Of a stretch of DNA of 64,000 nucleotides, positions 11,872-22,352 are shown piece by piece. The notes under the pieces were generated by a model. That model was not told where the DNA came from. It was given only the letters and a program-made list of their open reading frames with translations, and searched no databases. Numbering within the stretch: the first letter of the stretch is position 1; each line of letters begins with the position of its first letter. Origin of the DNA: Clitopilus passeckerianus (lineage: Eukaryota; Basidiomycota; Agaricomycetes; Agaricales; Entolomataceae); assembly GCA_944990035.1 (NCBI GenBank), contig CALYLX010000133.1:186001-250000 (forward strand), given 5' to 3'. Made by a program: the position numbers and the translations under genes.

Positions 11872-12360
11872 ATGAAGTTCTTCGCCACCGTTGCATGTGC
11901 TCTCCTCGCTGCGACCTCTGTTGCTGTCACCATCGCTTCTCCTGCCAATGGTACTACCGTTACCGCAAGTTTACCTTTGACCGTCCGAGTCTCGCGTTAG
12001 GTAAGAGTTCGCATGCCATCCAACGACTCCTTCCGTAGAGGTAGCTGTTGGCATCGCTCTTCGCAGCTGCGGTACCGGAACCTGCGGAGGAACCTTCATT
12101 GGAGATCTCTTGTACAACGGACCGTTCAACCCTACCCAGCACGAGCCCAACTCTTCCACCTAGTATCAAGGTATCACCGTTAATGTGCCCGCCAATCTTG
12201 AAGCAGGCTCTGGGCTGTTGAATGTCGTTCACTTCGCCTACATCGGAGTGAGTTTTTGTTCTGAGCTCCTTTCGTTTCATGTGGTCAACGGGAGTATGAT
12301 TTACAGTTCCTTGACTCCTTGGGTCCAAGATACTTTGACGGAGACTATTACCATCGTTTA
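11872..12360 (+). pseudogene. Small secreted protein gene with an in-frame TAG
   Basis: Encodes a signal peptide (MKFFATVACALLAATSVAV) followed by SPANGTTVTAS, a family layout common among small secreted proteins of Agaricomycetes. A first intron with donor GTTAGG near 11995 restores the frame into VAVGIALRSCGTGTC and LLYNGPFNPTQHEPNSS. Reading then meets TAG at about 12162-12164, after which the same frame continues with YQGITVNVPANLEAGSGLL. A last exon seems to encode a short tail (TPWVQDTLTETITIV) but cannot be reached in phase from the obvious donor. With a stop inside a conserved-looking block and a phase problem at the last junction, I call it a recent pseudogene. A truncated but expressed protein or a sequence error remain possible. 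Function of the family is unknown to me. Confidence 0.55.
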
Positions 12361-12409
12361 GATGCAGATTGGGAGTGCAGGGGTGGAACAAAATGGTTCC
12401 TTACCTTGG

Positions 12410-13217
12410 AACGGCCTCGATTTACTTCCGTCTTTACTCTTGGGACCTAAACGTAGAGATCTAGTTACGGGAAAAACATGAATCTGTGTTCAAGCGATGC
12501 CTAAAGTTCAGCGATCATCGCAATCGGTCGATCATCCTCACCGACTTGGACCCTCAAACAGGAACTGCACATCCTCACCCTGTTCCTAGGTGATCTTCGT
12601 ATGCTTCATGCTTAATTTCCTGAATCCTGGACCCTCTGACGTACCTGATCATGTTCAGAACAATGCAGAACCGGCTCGGTAATGGTATGTTTTCCGTGAA
12701 GTGTTAGCCAGGTCCCGGTTCGGGGGAGATCTCATAACCGTACCGGTTGTGTTCCTCGACAAGGTTCCCTTGCCCTACTTCACGATCGTATTTAGTGCGG
12801 GCGATCATGATAGTGATTCATCAGGGATCTTCGCGGGCGCTTTTACCTTTCATTGCCTAGAAAAGTCATCAAACTCCCCATTGGAGGCGGTGAACCTGGG
12901 CTGGACAGTTGGTCCAAGATCTCCCCTAGATCTACACCCAATCATTTCGATCGGTTGAATCTAATCTAATCAACAGAATCTTATCACTTTTGATTGCGGA
13001 GCTCTAAAATTTCACACAGATGACCTTCCAAGTCTGATCCTCGATTGGACCATGCGAGCCACTCACTGTCTTTGGCCTTGAGCATGAGGACATGTGGTCC
13101 AACTTCTGGCAGGCCTTGAGACGCGACTTTGACGCTTGGTCTTCTATTAAACACCACGACCTTGTACACCGGCGCCTGATTATCTCTTGTGCTTGACCTG
13201 CTTACTCATTGCCTGTG
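12410..13217. other. Intergenic, no gene supported
   Basis: About 800 bases with no supported gene. An 85-codon open stretch at 12701-12958 shows no recognisable motif. Confidence 0.35.
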
Positions 13218-14838
13218 ATGCCAAAGAAAGTACAGAATACTGTGCCACCACCGCCAACGCATCTACTTAAAGGCCAAGTCTTCGTAAGTTGCCTTTGTTT
13301 CTGAAGTCGATTAGTACTGAAAGGTCTTGACAAGTTATGGGATAGGGGACCAGTCCGACATCTCTGGTCGGTGGCATCCCCGGCCCCAGGTTCAACGTAT
13401 CTGAACCTAGGCCGTAGTCCAAAGAGCGACGAAGAGGTCTATAACGTCACCAATCAAAGAATCCTAGACGGCAAAGTCACGATCCTCCGCGCTTCTTATC
13501 TTGCTGGTTTCGCAGATTGGGGAAACGGGGTGCTAGCGTCTGCTGCGATGGACACCGAAGGGGAGGTAACAGACGTGTACAAACGCGGGCACCACATATG
13601 AATCAAACCAAGATTACAAGCCATACACATTTAGCGTTGATGACGCGTTGACGCGAGAGGGAATCTGGGAGCTAGACGCCCCTAATGGTAGGGAGCCTTA
13701 CGGGACAATAGGACAACTGAGGTGAGCTTCCTATTCTCATACTACGAGGTTGCTGATTCATACATACGTCAGCGCCCTCTGGCAAGATAATAGCCAGCTA
13801 GTCGATTCCCACTTCGGAACAAAAGTCACGAAGGAGCAGTTTTGGACGAACATACGCCTTGGTTTCGGAGGAACCTCGTCAAGGATCGTACCCTACACTA
13901 CCGTCCAACGTGTCATATATGGCACTCAGTACGTCTTCTGGAACGAGTTCGACTGGACGTCAGAGATTCCCGAATCACCAACACGAGCAACGAAACCTGA
14001 TTCGCCGAAACGGAGGAAGTCGATGCCGATGGAGACTGGCAGGGCGAAAAAATACGCTGACCTCTGCGGGCATATGGCAAACCATACGTATGCTCAAATA
14101 AAAGGATGGAAGTACGCTGAGCTAAAGTACGGGGATACGATGTAAGTTTCTTTTGGTGGTTTCATGAATCTACATCTGACATCCCTCTCCAGCGTCGTAC
14201 CGCCTACAGTTCCAATCGGTATCCTCAGCGCGACAGACTGCTCTGCAACTTATCACACCTTCGCCCACATCGCCCACCTTCCCCTCGCCGAGGCTGCATA
14301 CCGCGCCTCCAAAGACGTTTCTCTACTTACTATAGACATCCGACCTCCTTTACTCAATTGGTTCAAATATAGCATTTCCCGCAACCCAAGTAACCTCTCC
14401 CCAGAATCCAAAAGATCTCTATTCCGTCTCCTCGCATACGAAGCAGATGTTGTCGCCGATCGATTCGTCAACCAGCACACCGTCTATCGCTGGAAAGAGC
14501 AGGGGAACAAGTCAGAATATGTAGAGGATTCACAATACCGCACTACGTACCCGACACCACCACCGACATCCAAGCGTATCCTTGTAAAGGATGTTAGTCG
14601 AGTTGAGCTCGACGCGAAGGCGAGGGAGAAGCTTTTGAATATTGTACCTCTTACGCTGAGGGTTGGGCAGGGATGGGAGTTTTTTGGATGGGGAGCGGCG
14701 GACTTTTGTGGGGTGCAGATTCCGGCGGCTGAAGTTGATGACTCGAGGGAGGAGAGGGAAGAACTTGAAGCGGCGCCGAAAGAGAAGTTGACGGCGGCTT
14801 TACTAGCAAAGGCGCAGGCGCGGTCGATGTTGCCATAG
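13218..14838 (+). pseudogene. Hypothetical protein gene with two apparent frameshifts
   Basis: I do not recognise the family. Exon 1 (13218-13283, MPKKVQNTVPPPPTHLLKGQ) splices in phase into an exon starting at 13346 that reads GTSPTSLVGGIPGPRFNVSE before a TAG at 13415. The next frame carries on at once with KSDEEVYNVTNQRILDGKV and RASYLAGFADWGNGVLAS. Near 13575 the apparent reading moves by one base again, to NAGTTYESNQDYKPYTF and REGIWELDAP. From there an intron (about 13721-13771) and another (14142-14192) splice cleanly, giving GQLSALWQDN, then KYGDT joined to VVPPTVPIGILSATDCS, and a long open last exon ending ARSMLP at 14838. Both shifts are plus-one, with no plausible intron at either point. 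The downstream 370 residues are well kept, so the lesions are recent or are assembly errors. Confidence 0.5.
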
Positions 14839-16717
14839 AAAAGGATGTCGAGGCTGTCGCTGCCATGATTTACTAGTATACCCTATTCCGCAGCTATTTA
14901 TTGGTGACCCTGATATTTTTTTCTTCAATTGAAACTCTTAGTCGAACCTAATGATGATTTTACTGAATATAAGTTCCGTTTACCCTAGATAAGAGGCGGA
15001 GCTGTTGTTTGCGTGCCGACCGACCCAGAGAATTTGTCATCGTTCAAATTGCTATGATTGTGATTTGCTGTTGTTCCAGGATTTCTGAGGAATAACCTGG
15101 GAGAAGGAATTTTTTTGCTGGCCCGCCTATCCGATTTATTTATAGAGTAGCCTCCATTTTTGCGAATCATGCCTTCCTTACTTCCAGTGCGTGGTCAACC
15201 GATCGTCCTGGTGAAGCCATAGGTACCAAAGTCTTGGCCGACGCCGGCGCTGGCACTTGGCTCCAGAGTTCCAGCGCTCAGCACCTAGACTCGTTGGCAA
15301 TCAGGTAACATGGTGGTTTCACTCCGAGGGTTTTCTGAGGCTTTACCTCGAATAAGCGGGATCATCATAACCAAATTCGTGGAAGAGCCTGGAGTCACTC
15401 GTCATCGTGATCAAAACATCGCGCAGCACGTTGTCGCGTTTCGCTTTTTGCCTAGACTGGCGCGTGTCGAGGAATTATTCAACGGGTAACTTCTCACTGT
15501 TCAAATACATATCGTAGTAATTTTGCCATTTTTCCGGGATTCTTTCGAAATACCCTGGGAGAAGGAAGTTTCGCTGGCCCCCTCCAAACGCACCTTCCCG
15601 ATCCATATTCTTGATTGAGCCTCCATAGATGACTGTTCTCACCAGCGAGTATTTTTTGGCACTTCTAGGCACTCATATAAGACATCTCTGCCATCCATGC
15701 TACTTCTCTACCATGTGGTCAACATTTGCTTTCGAGATTTGCCCACAAATTTGGGCAATATTTTGGCCAATAAAATCTTTCGACCCTTGATTTCTCTTTT
15801 TCCAAACTTGCCAACTGGAGAATTTTATCGGTTTACAATTCAAAAACCGCATTCTGTCGCCTCCTTGGGTTTTTAAATATAAGAAATTCACAAGATGCTG
15901 CGGAAAACGTTCCCAATCTAATGCGGATATAATCTGACATAAAGTCCGTGTAGCCGTTTGTAAAACGTCTCTTTGACTACAGATCGAGGCACCTATGGTA
16001 TATAACTGCATTGAGAAACTACGGATGGCCTACATTGAATATTTACAGCTGGATCAGCAATGCAATCCAACTGAGATGATCTCGTTTCCCGGAGGTCGGA
16101 GTCCACCGGAGTAGCATTGCCTATTGATTAGGTCAACGGCAGGTGTCAGCCGCTTATCAGACTGCGTCGACAATGTCATTCGGTGATTTCGATCAATCGG
16201 GGAGTCTGAACTCCCCCCTTGTGCCGTGGCTTCCCGTATTCACTTTTGGGATCTAGGCCTCTTGCAATATTGCAGTCACAGGGCGATCCTGGCAGTATGG
16301 TAGGTATTGGTAGCGCGTTATGAGTTGCAGAATTCTGAATTTCCGGGTCAATGTCCCTACCCCCGGTGTTTCGCATTGAAATATGTTTGTGACATAACTA
16401 TTAATGGCGTTCCCCGGGTGGAAAGCACCACTTCAGGCGGAATTAGTACAAGTATTCCACGTAGATTAGCTACTCATCTGCGACAAATTCTAATGACCAA
16501 AGCGGGTGAAGATACGATAACGTCATATTCGAGCAATTGCTTGGCTACATTACAACCCGAGGACATGTACTATTGCCTTCTCGACGACGACCGCAGCCTG
16601 CTTAGAGCGTTTAACACGCCTATACCGAGAAATCTTGACCGCAGTATCAACCCTCAAAAGCCTTCGGCGGGAGTTGCGTCACATATTATAAATTAGGGGA
16701 CCTAGATCGGCAAGCTC
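14839..16717. other. Gene-poor spacer with a degenerate duplicated segment
   Basis: About 1.9 kb without a supported gene. It holds two related segments (about 15072-15155 and 15532-15625; see the repeat entry) and minus-strand open stretches at 15475-15672 and 15700-16011 that share a frame but are separated by stops. A plus-strand stretch at 16307-16696 (129 codons) is not recognisable. The composition is A/T-richer than the flanking genes, as expected of decayed DNA. Confidence 0.4.
15072..15625 (-). repeat. Pair of diverged direct repeats about 460 bases apart
   Basis: Segments at about 15072-15155 and 15532-15625 share the block CCTGGGAGAAGGAA, an adjacent CTGGCCC and an outer block ending GCCTCCAT, in the same order and orientation. 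The left copy has a short internal deletion compared with the right. On the minus strand the right copy is open (GGSIKNMDREGAFGGGQRNF) and the left has frameshifted relatives of the same residues. They look like two decayed copies of one coding or transposon-derived segment; the source is unknown. Confidence 0.5.
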
Positions 16718-16756
16718 ATTATATACTCGCCTTGGCCTCGTGCAAGCCAAGGAGCC

Positions 16757-18433
16757 ATGAAGCTTCGTGCACACCCCTTCCTTCGCATTTTTCCTGCTCG
16801 AGCTCGCCGTTTCCCAAAGGCATCACTTCTGGTCCTTTCTTTGACCCTGGTGTCGACGTGTTACTACTTCCTGTGGTTCAATGGGTATTACACACATGCT
16901 CTCGATAAGGAGGAGATAACCGTCGAGGAGCCAGGGCAAGGTTTCAACAATCATGAAGACTCGACGGGCGGAAGCAGGATATTGCTCGTCTCTGCGCTCT
17001 TTCCACTTTCCAACGTGAAGCATAGCCAAGACGAATATACTTCTTGGCTCTCCAACTTCCTCGAACCCATCGAGACCGACGTCTACTTCTACACCACCCC
17101 CGACCTCGCACACCTCGCGACATCTTTACATGCGAAGAATCCAAATCGTAATGCATGCCTTACAATGAACACATCCTTCTCAAGCCCGTTCGATCCACCT
17201 CCCCTCGCCAATTGGAAACACCAGTACGAAGAAATGCACGAATGGGATAGGGAACGTGCAAGACACACAGCAGAGCTGTACGCAGTATGGAATGTCAAAC
17301 CGTACTTGCTCAATTCTGCCATCAAAATCTTACATGCGGGAGAGGGGCGAAGCTATGATTATGTGTTTTGGATAGATGCGGGATCATTTCGGCACCCGCA
17401 TGCCTATTCTAGGTGGCCTGATTTGGCGAGGGTGGAGAGTATTTGGGATGATGCTTGGAGGTTGTCGAAGAAGATACGAGATGGATTCACTGGGGCAGCG
17501 GAGGGTGCCTGGAGAGGAGGGCCCGAAGACAGGATTGGGTTGAGGGGAAAGGGAGATTTGATGTTCTTCCCGACTTATGGAGTGCCGGGGTATGAGAAAG
17601 ACGTTGTTGGCTGGAGGAAGGAGATGGGTCCCGTTGATATGGACTTCAGTGAAGGTTTGTTTCTGGTTCTTCGACTTGGCATTCGTCGCTGACGCGATAG
17701 GGTTCTAGGCACTTTCTTTGGTTCAACGCCAGATACCATTTCTTGGTATACCGATGTATTCTACAAATACCACGACCACTACATAGCGACTCAGTCGCCC
17801 ACAGCATTCTCGTTTAACGGAAAGCCATACCCACCCTTCCACTTCGTCGGGAAAGATCAAACCCTGATCAACGCGATCATCTTCCTTTACCCACATCGCT
17901 TCTTTACCGTTGTGAGCCCAGCCCACCAAGGACTGTTACCTCCCAACACTTTGCCCTCTTCACCACCCGAATTCTCACCACCTTCGATCCTATCCACCAC
18001 CCCCACCTCCGATTACATCTTCACCCGCTTCCTCACATCCCTCTCCACCAAAATTAAAAACAAACTCCGCGGAAAAGAAAACGGCCCCTTCGGCGACGAG
18101 TGGTTCTACTTCCAATTCTGGCTCTCCTCCCAACCCGAACGAAGTCAGATGTGTGAGGTGTGGGATTCGTCGCCACCGCAGGGCGGGAGTGCGCTTTGGG
18201 TCGTTGGGAGGATTGTTAGGTGGTGGGAGGGGTGGGTGCTTGGATGGGGTGAGGGTGCTCGGGTCGTGAGGTTGAATGAGAGAGAGCTAACAAACGAGGA
18301 GGTTAGCGGTGAGGAGATTAGGAGGTTGGATGGTGGGAGGTGCAGAGTTACGAGAGGGATCCCTATTGTTAGGCTGCTAGAGGCGTTGTATGGGGAGAGG
18401 TGGGTTGAGAGGGTTAGGGCTTGGGGGGAGTAG
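16757..18433 (+). CDS. Type II membrane protein resembling HtrL/YibB, putative glycosyltransferase-like
   Basis: Two exons (16757-17654, 17709-18433) join in frame to 540 residues. After a basic N-terminus (LRIFPARARRFPKA) a single hydrophobic segment, about residues 23-42 (SLLVLSLTLVSTCYYFLWF), predicts a Golgi-type signal anchor with the rest in the lumen. The lumenal part starts ILLVSALFPL and has NVKPYLLNSAIKI and YDYVFWIDAGSFRH, where the acidic WIDAG motif resembles the metal/nucleotide-binding region of HtrL/YibB-like and related glycosyltransferases. HFVGKDQTLINAIIFLYP follows in exon 2. The last 100 residues are Gly/Arg/Glu-rich and less conserved-looking. Donor sugar and acceptor cannot be told from the sequence. 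A TATA-like ATTATATA at about 16718 precedes the start. Confidence 0.7.
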
Positions 18434-18643
18434 GGTTGGTGTGGTTATCTAGACCGAGACTTGTAAGATGTACCACTAGGGGTAAAGGGGCGTTTTCTAT
18501 TTAATATTGATTTCTCCGGCTTGCATGTAGAGTACCATTCGTATGCCAAGCAGTTACAACAATCCATGCCAGAGTCATTTGTTCAATCTTGATCTCGTGG
18601 AGATACGATCGTGAGAATAGCATGTGCATGCAACGGATGCTAC

Positions 18644-18742
18644 GGGGGAATAGCTCAGTTTGGAGGGCAGCAGACTTAGATTATAGCGGGATCGAAATGC
18701 AATGGATTCTGAAGGTCCCGCGTTCAATCTGCGGTGCCTCCA
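18644..18742 (+). tRNA. Intron-containing tRNA-like element, isotype uncertain
   Basis: A cloverleaf can be drawn. Acceptor stem 18644-18650 with 18735-18741 (six of seven pairs, one G-U, one mismatch), D stem GCTC/GGGC, anticodon stem GCAGA/TCTGA with one mismatch at its base, five-base variable loop and a complete T arm CCGCG-TTCAATC-TGCGG. The anticodon loop requires a 26-base intron after position 37 (about 18681-18706). The loop CTTAGAT then gives an anticodon TAG, which would decode CUA leucine, but the short variable loop is not leucine-like. It may be a diverged tRNA or a pseudogene, including one of organellar origin. Confidence 0.45.
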
Positions 18743-19183
18743 CTAAATCCGTCGAGGAGGCCAACAGGTCTCATTTTTCTATTTTATGTGATTGAATTCA
18801 AGATTTATAGGAAGCGTTCTGCAGATTCTTCTCGCGGTCATTGGAGGCCACTGAGCTCCTTCAGATCTAGAAATGTGGGCCTTTCAATGGTGGACGCGTT
18901 GTGTACGCGTTGTTTAGCAATGTCCCGCGGCAAAACCGGCCCGAGATTCAATCTCCAGCCTCCACGGACGCGACAAGAAATCCAGCACAGTTCGGGATAT
19001 TTCCGCCCAGAAGGAGGGCCTGCTAGGTAGTGTAGTTGTTTTTAATAACGTATTTGACTCATTGAAGTGCCGATGCTGTCCACTGGCCCCTTGCTGGACG
19101 CAAAGAAATCATGATGCTCTGGTATCTCCCAGCTGACATCGATTCTTTGCAAATGCACTGGATGGGTCATGACCCTAGAAAAG

Positions 19184-19191
19184 TATATAAA
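19184..19191 (+). promoter_or_regulatory. TATA box upstream of the dead TPR-like copy
   Basis: TATATAAA at the same relative position as the box of the intact copy at 20345, so the duplication included the promoter. Confidence 0.5.
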
Positions 19192-19447
19192 GAGCTACGA
19201 ACCAGCGTAGGGATCCCCCGCATACATCGTAGAAAGACTGCGCTGTCCGCCTGACTGGTATCTGATCTCTCAGGCTGAGTTCACTCGAATACGGGCTACC
19301 ACAGGCTCTTCACACTCACTCCAGTGTGACTCCACCTCCGCTGAACTCGATTCTTTGCAAATGCACTGCCAAGATTTAGTCACGTTTCCGCCAATTATAA
19401 AACGGCTGTAAACCGCGAAGAGATAACCATCCTTCACCACAACCTCC

Positions 19448-19970
19448 ATGTCGAACTCTAACGCCCAGAACACTTCTGAGAGCAGAGGTGACGCTGTTCG
19501 GCGACCCGTTGAAGATCTCATAGTTCAGGACGACTCCGGCTAGACAGGATCCATGCTGAATGCCATCGTGACGTCTGAGGGAGCTGGATATGCTTCTAAA
19601 GATGCGGGCACTCGCCTCGTCTTGGGAGGTTTGTATGGAAATTGCAACAAGCTAGATGAGGGATTCGAAGAAGAGCAGTTGATGAAAGAACTCGAGCCTC
19701 ACAAGCAGAAGGATCTTGAAGCAGAAGCAGGCAACTATCAATATATCGCCATGCTTTACATAGCGAAGAGAGAGATAAAGCAAGGGGAGGAAGTCCTGGA
19801 TCTCGCTAAAAAGCTTAACCAGCTTGTGGAGCCAAAGCTTAGAGAGGACAATGTGCAGGTTATACGAGGGCAAGTGTGGGAATTGCGTCCAGGAAAAGCA
19901 GAAGGCTGTGGATCCTTATGAGAGGGCGATTCGTCGTTACGAAGAGGGACAGGGGTTGAGGAACTTCTAG
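19448..19970 (+). pseudogene. Decayed copy of the TPR-like gene
   Basis: Starts MSNSNAQNTSESRGDAV like the downstream copy but hits a TAG after about 31 codons, in a region where bases coding for the intact EEILREAVEAFVEAG segment have been lost or scrambled. From about 19575 an open frame again matches the paralogue (KDAGTRLVLGGLYG, KLDEGFEEEQL, KDLEAEAGNYQY, EEVLDLAKKLNQL) and ends in a frameshifted GKAEGCGSL at 19921, whereas the intact copy continues for another 50 residues. Later bases (about 19920-19970) still resemble the paralogue's RRYEEGQGLRNF region out of frame. An internal ATG at 19553 could in principle start a truncated product. Confidence 0.75.
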
Positions 19971-20344
19971 GTCGTGCGGCACTAGTTGGGGAAATTTGGG
20001 TGGGAAATTTGGTTGTACTATTCTCAGTGTTAGTGGCAGAATGTATTGTACGATGATTAGGGCTTAAATAAGCTTCAACGAATCGAGTTGCGTAACAGAA
20101 CCGTTCGTGCTCGATATACGTGACATGAAGTGCAACAGAAGACGGAAAATATCTACGCAGAAAACGTCCCCATGATGAGTAGATCCCGGCGGCCGGTGGG
20201 CAGTGTCGTCGTTTGTACCAACGTATTTGACTCATCCGGATGGAAGTGCTCTCAACTGATTGCACCGGGGGGAAATGCTGTGGCATCCCACCGCTGACAC
20301 CCATTCTTTGCAGATGCACTGAATAAATCATGACCCCGAAAACC

Positions 20345-20352
20345 TATATAAA
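20345..20352 (+). promoter_or_regulatory. TATA box of the intact TPR-like gene
   Basis: TATATAAA about 245 bases before the ATG at 20597, which implies a 5' untranslated region of a little over 200 bases unless an intron is present. Confidence 0.5.
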
Positions 20353-20596
20353 CAGCCGTGGATTGGCGTAAGGAAGCCCCCGCATGCGTCATGGACAGAC
20401 TGCGTTGGGCTGTCCACCTGACTATCTGATCTCTGAGTTGACCCGAGTACGTGCTACCAGCGGTTCTTTCAATTCATTCCGATGTGACTCTACCTCCGCT
20501 GAAGTCGACTTTTTGCTAATGAACTGCCAAGAACTAGTCACGCTCTTGGGACTATAAGGATCTAAACTGACGAAGCACCAACTATCCTTCCTCTCC

Positions 20597-21178
20597 ATGT
20601 CAAACTCAAACACCCAGAACTTCTCTGAGAGCAGAGGAGACGCCCTTCGGGAGACCGCTAGAGATCTCATAACTCAGGATAAGATCGAGCCGGCGGAAGA
20701 GATATTACGGGAAGCCGTTGAAGCATTCGTGGAGGCTGGATGTGCTTCTAAAGAGGCAGGCGCTCGCCTCGTCTTGGGAGGTCTATATGGAAAGCGCAAC
20801 AAGCTGGACGAGGGGGTGGAGCAGATGCTGAAAGCACTGGAGCTTCATAAGCAGGAGAAGGATCTTGAAGCCGAAGCTGGTGACTATCAATATCTCGCCT
20901 TATTCTATGTAGGCAAGAAGGAGACGGAGAAGGCCGAGGAAGTCCTGGACCTTGCCGAGAAGCTTCACCAGCAGTTGGGATCAAAGCTTGGAGAGGGTAA
21001 TGTGGAGGTTATACGAGCGCAGGTGTGGGAGTCGCGTGGAGAAAGGCAGAAGGTCGTGAATGCTTTTGAGACGGCAATTCGGTTCTATGAGGAGGCGCAG
21101 GATTTCAGGAACTTGAAGATTGTGCAGGATGAGCTGGATAAGGCTCGCGAGGCTCTGGTACAGTCACAGAGCACTTAA
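20597..21178 (+). CDS. Small TPR-like helical repeat protein
   Basis: Single open frame of 193 residues without introns, unusual in this window. After MSNSNTQNFSESRG it consists of helix pairs with TPR-like spacing: KIEPAEEILREAVEAFVEAG, ARLVLGGLYGKRNKLDEGVEQMLKAL, YQYLALFYVGKKETEKAEEVLDLAEKL, VIRAQVWESRGERQKVVNAFETAIRFY, then FRNLKIVQDELDKAREAL. Conserved Ala/Gly/Tyr positions and acidic or basic surfaces suggest a protein-interaction scaffold. No partner or enzymatic domain is visible. It is the surviving copy of a tandem duplication whose left copy is dead. The promoter has a TATA box. Confidence 0.75.
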   Translation: MSNSNTQNFSESRGDALRETARDLITQDKIEPAEEILREAVEAFVEAGCASKEAGARLVLGGLYGKRNKLDEGVEQMLKALELHKQEKDLEAEAGDYQYLALFYVGKKETEKAEEVLDLAEKLHQQLGSKLGEGNVEVIRAQVWESRGERQKVVNAFETAIRFYEEAQDFRNLKIVQDELDKAREALVQSQST

Positions 21179-21260
21179 GAATATCGAGAAGGAATCCAGG
21201 CTGTGCTTTCAATTCTTGGATAGGAAGTTGGGTTGCATTATCGTCGATGATAGCGGTAGT

Positions 21261-22352
21261 ATGTATTGTACAATGAATAGGGCGTCAATCTGCATGACAG
21301 ATTGAATCTCCCTATGCGACTGAAATTCATTCCGATCGTTGTGCTGCTGTTTCAACGTTTATCGTCGACTTGCAGCCCAAGGCATTTGACAAGATGCTCG
21401 TTTGCAGTATGGTACCTTCACAGCAGGTAGAGCCCATTGATCCGTTGTCCCAACGTGGGAACTCTCATATTTCGGTTCTATCGCTGCATCTTCCATGTCC
21501 TTCAATGAAAGACTCGTGTTGAATCCTGGAATGCTGCCGCCTCTGGCTTCGAAGTGCTAGATGTGCTGAAAGAACGTGCCTTATGTGAAGACGATCAACC
21601 CTGGTACAAGTTTCATTGGGAGCAGTAGGAGCATCAACACGTTCCGAGCTAAACCAACGACTCGGAAAACATGGCAAACGGAATGTCTTGCCAAAAAGAA
21701 AGACGACAATTCGTTGGCAGAATTCTATGATCATTGCGGGGACAATTGGTGTGGTAAGGTACTTTGATTGACTGAACCTTCCCTAACGTTAACACTCATT
21801 CAGACCAGGTCGCCTCATGGCTTCCACCTGTTCATCGCCTTTCGGCGTTTCTGGAACCATGCCCTGAACTTGTATTGTATTCGGCAATTAATATTGCCAT
21901 GCACTACTCGGCTTTGTGAGCATGATGCACCAAAAATCTGGGGAAATTCTGAGCTTTCGCACGACAGGATTCTGGAGAGCTGAGGGCCCACCAGGCTCCT
22001 GCAAAGCTCCTACCAATTTGCTGAGAAGAGTTCTACTATGACATGAGAGGCTATTTCCGTGAATTGGAGCCACTTGGCAGACCCTTTCATGGATGCCGTG
22101 AGGCCAATTACGCCCAAATGAAAACCTCGCTGACCATCAACATCACGGCTAGCCGCCGCAGGGCAGCTTCTTTGTGTCCCAGACGTGTTGTTTGGAGGAA
22201 TGCGTGATTAGCATGTTGAATTCGTCCACTAGCTGGTGCCCCCTGCCTTCAGGCCTCATGGGCCGACAAGGCGTTTACTTTATAAACATGGTATGCCCGT
22301 TCAGCCTCTCCAGCATCTTCCTCTTACTCAAAAATCACTCAACAGCTTAAAC
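21261..22352. other. Intergenic, no gene supported
   Basis: About 1.1 kb with only short open stretches on both strands and no recognisable motif. CTTTATAAA near 22278, about 70 bases before the next start, is a likely TATA box. Confidence 0.35.

Larger units (their letters stand above)
19040..21260 (+). repeat. Tandem duplication of about 1.17 kb (two copies)
   Basis: The segment from about 19040 to 20080 is repeated at about 20213 to 21260. Shared landmarks in order: ACGTATTTGACTCAT near the start, GATTCTTTGCAAATGCACTG or its variant, a TATATAAA box, a long 5' untranslated region, an ATG opening MSNSN, the TPR-like coding region, and a tail with ATGTATTGTAC. Promoter, coding region and 3' flank are all included. 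The copies differ by many substitutions and by small deletions in the left copy, so the duplication is not very recent. Confidence 0.85.

Noticed and set aside
18644..18742. Idea that the tRNA-like element is an amber suppressor explaining the TAG codons seen in several genes here
   Set aside because: An anticodon written 5'-TAG-3' reads CUA, not UAG. The affected genes also carry one-base frameshifts or phase problems that a suppressor would not fix.
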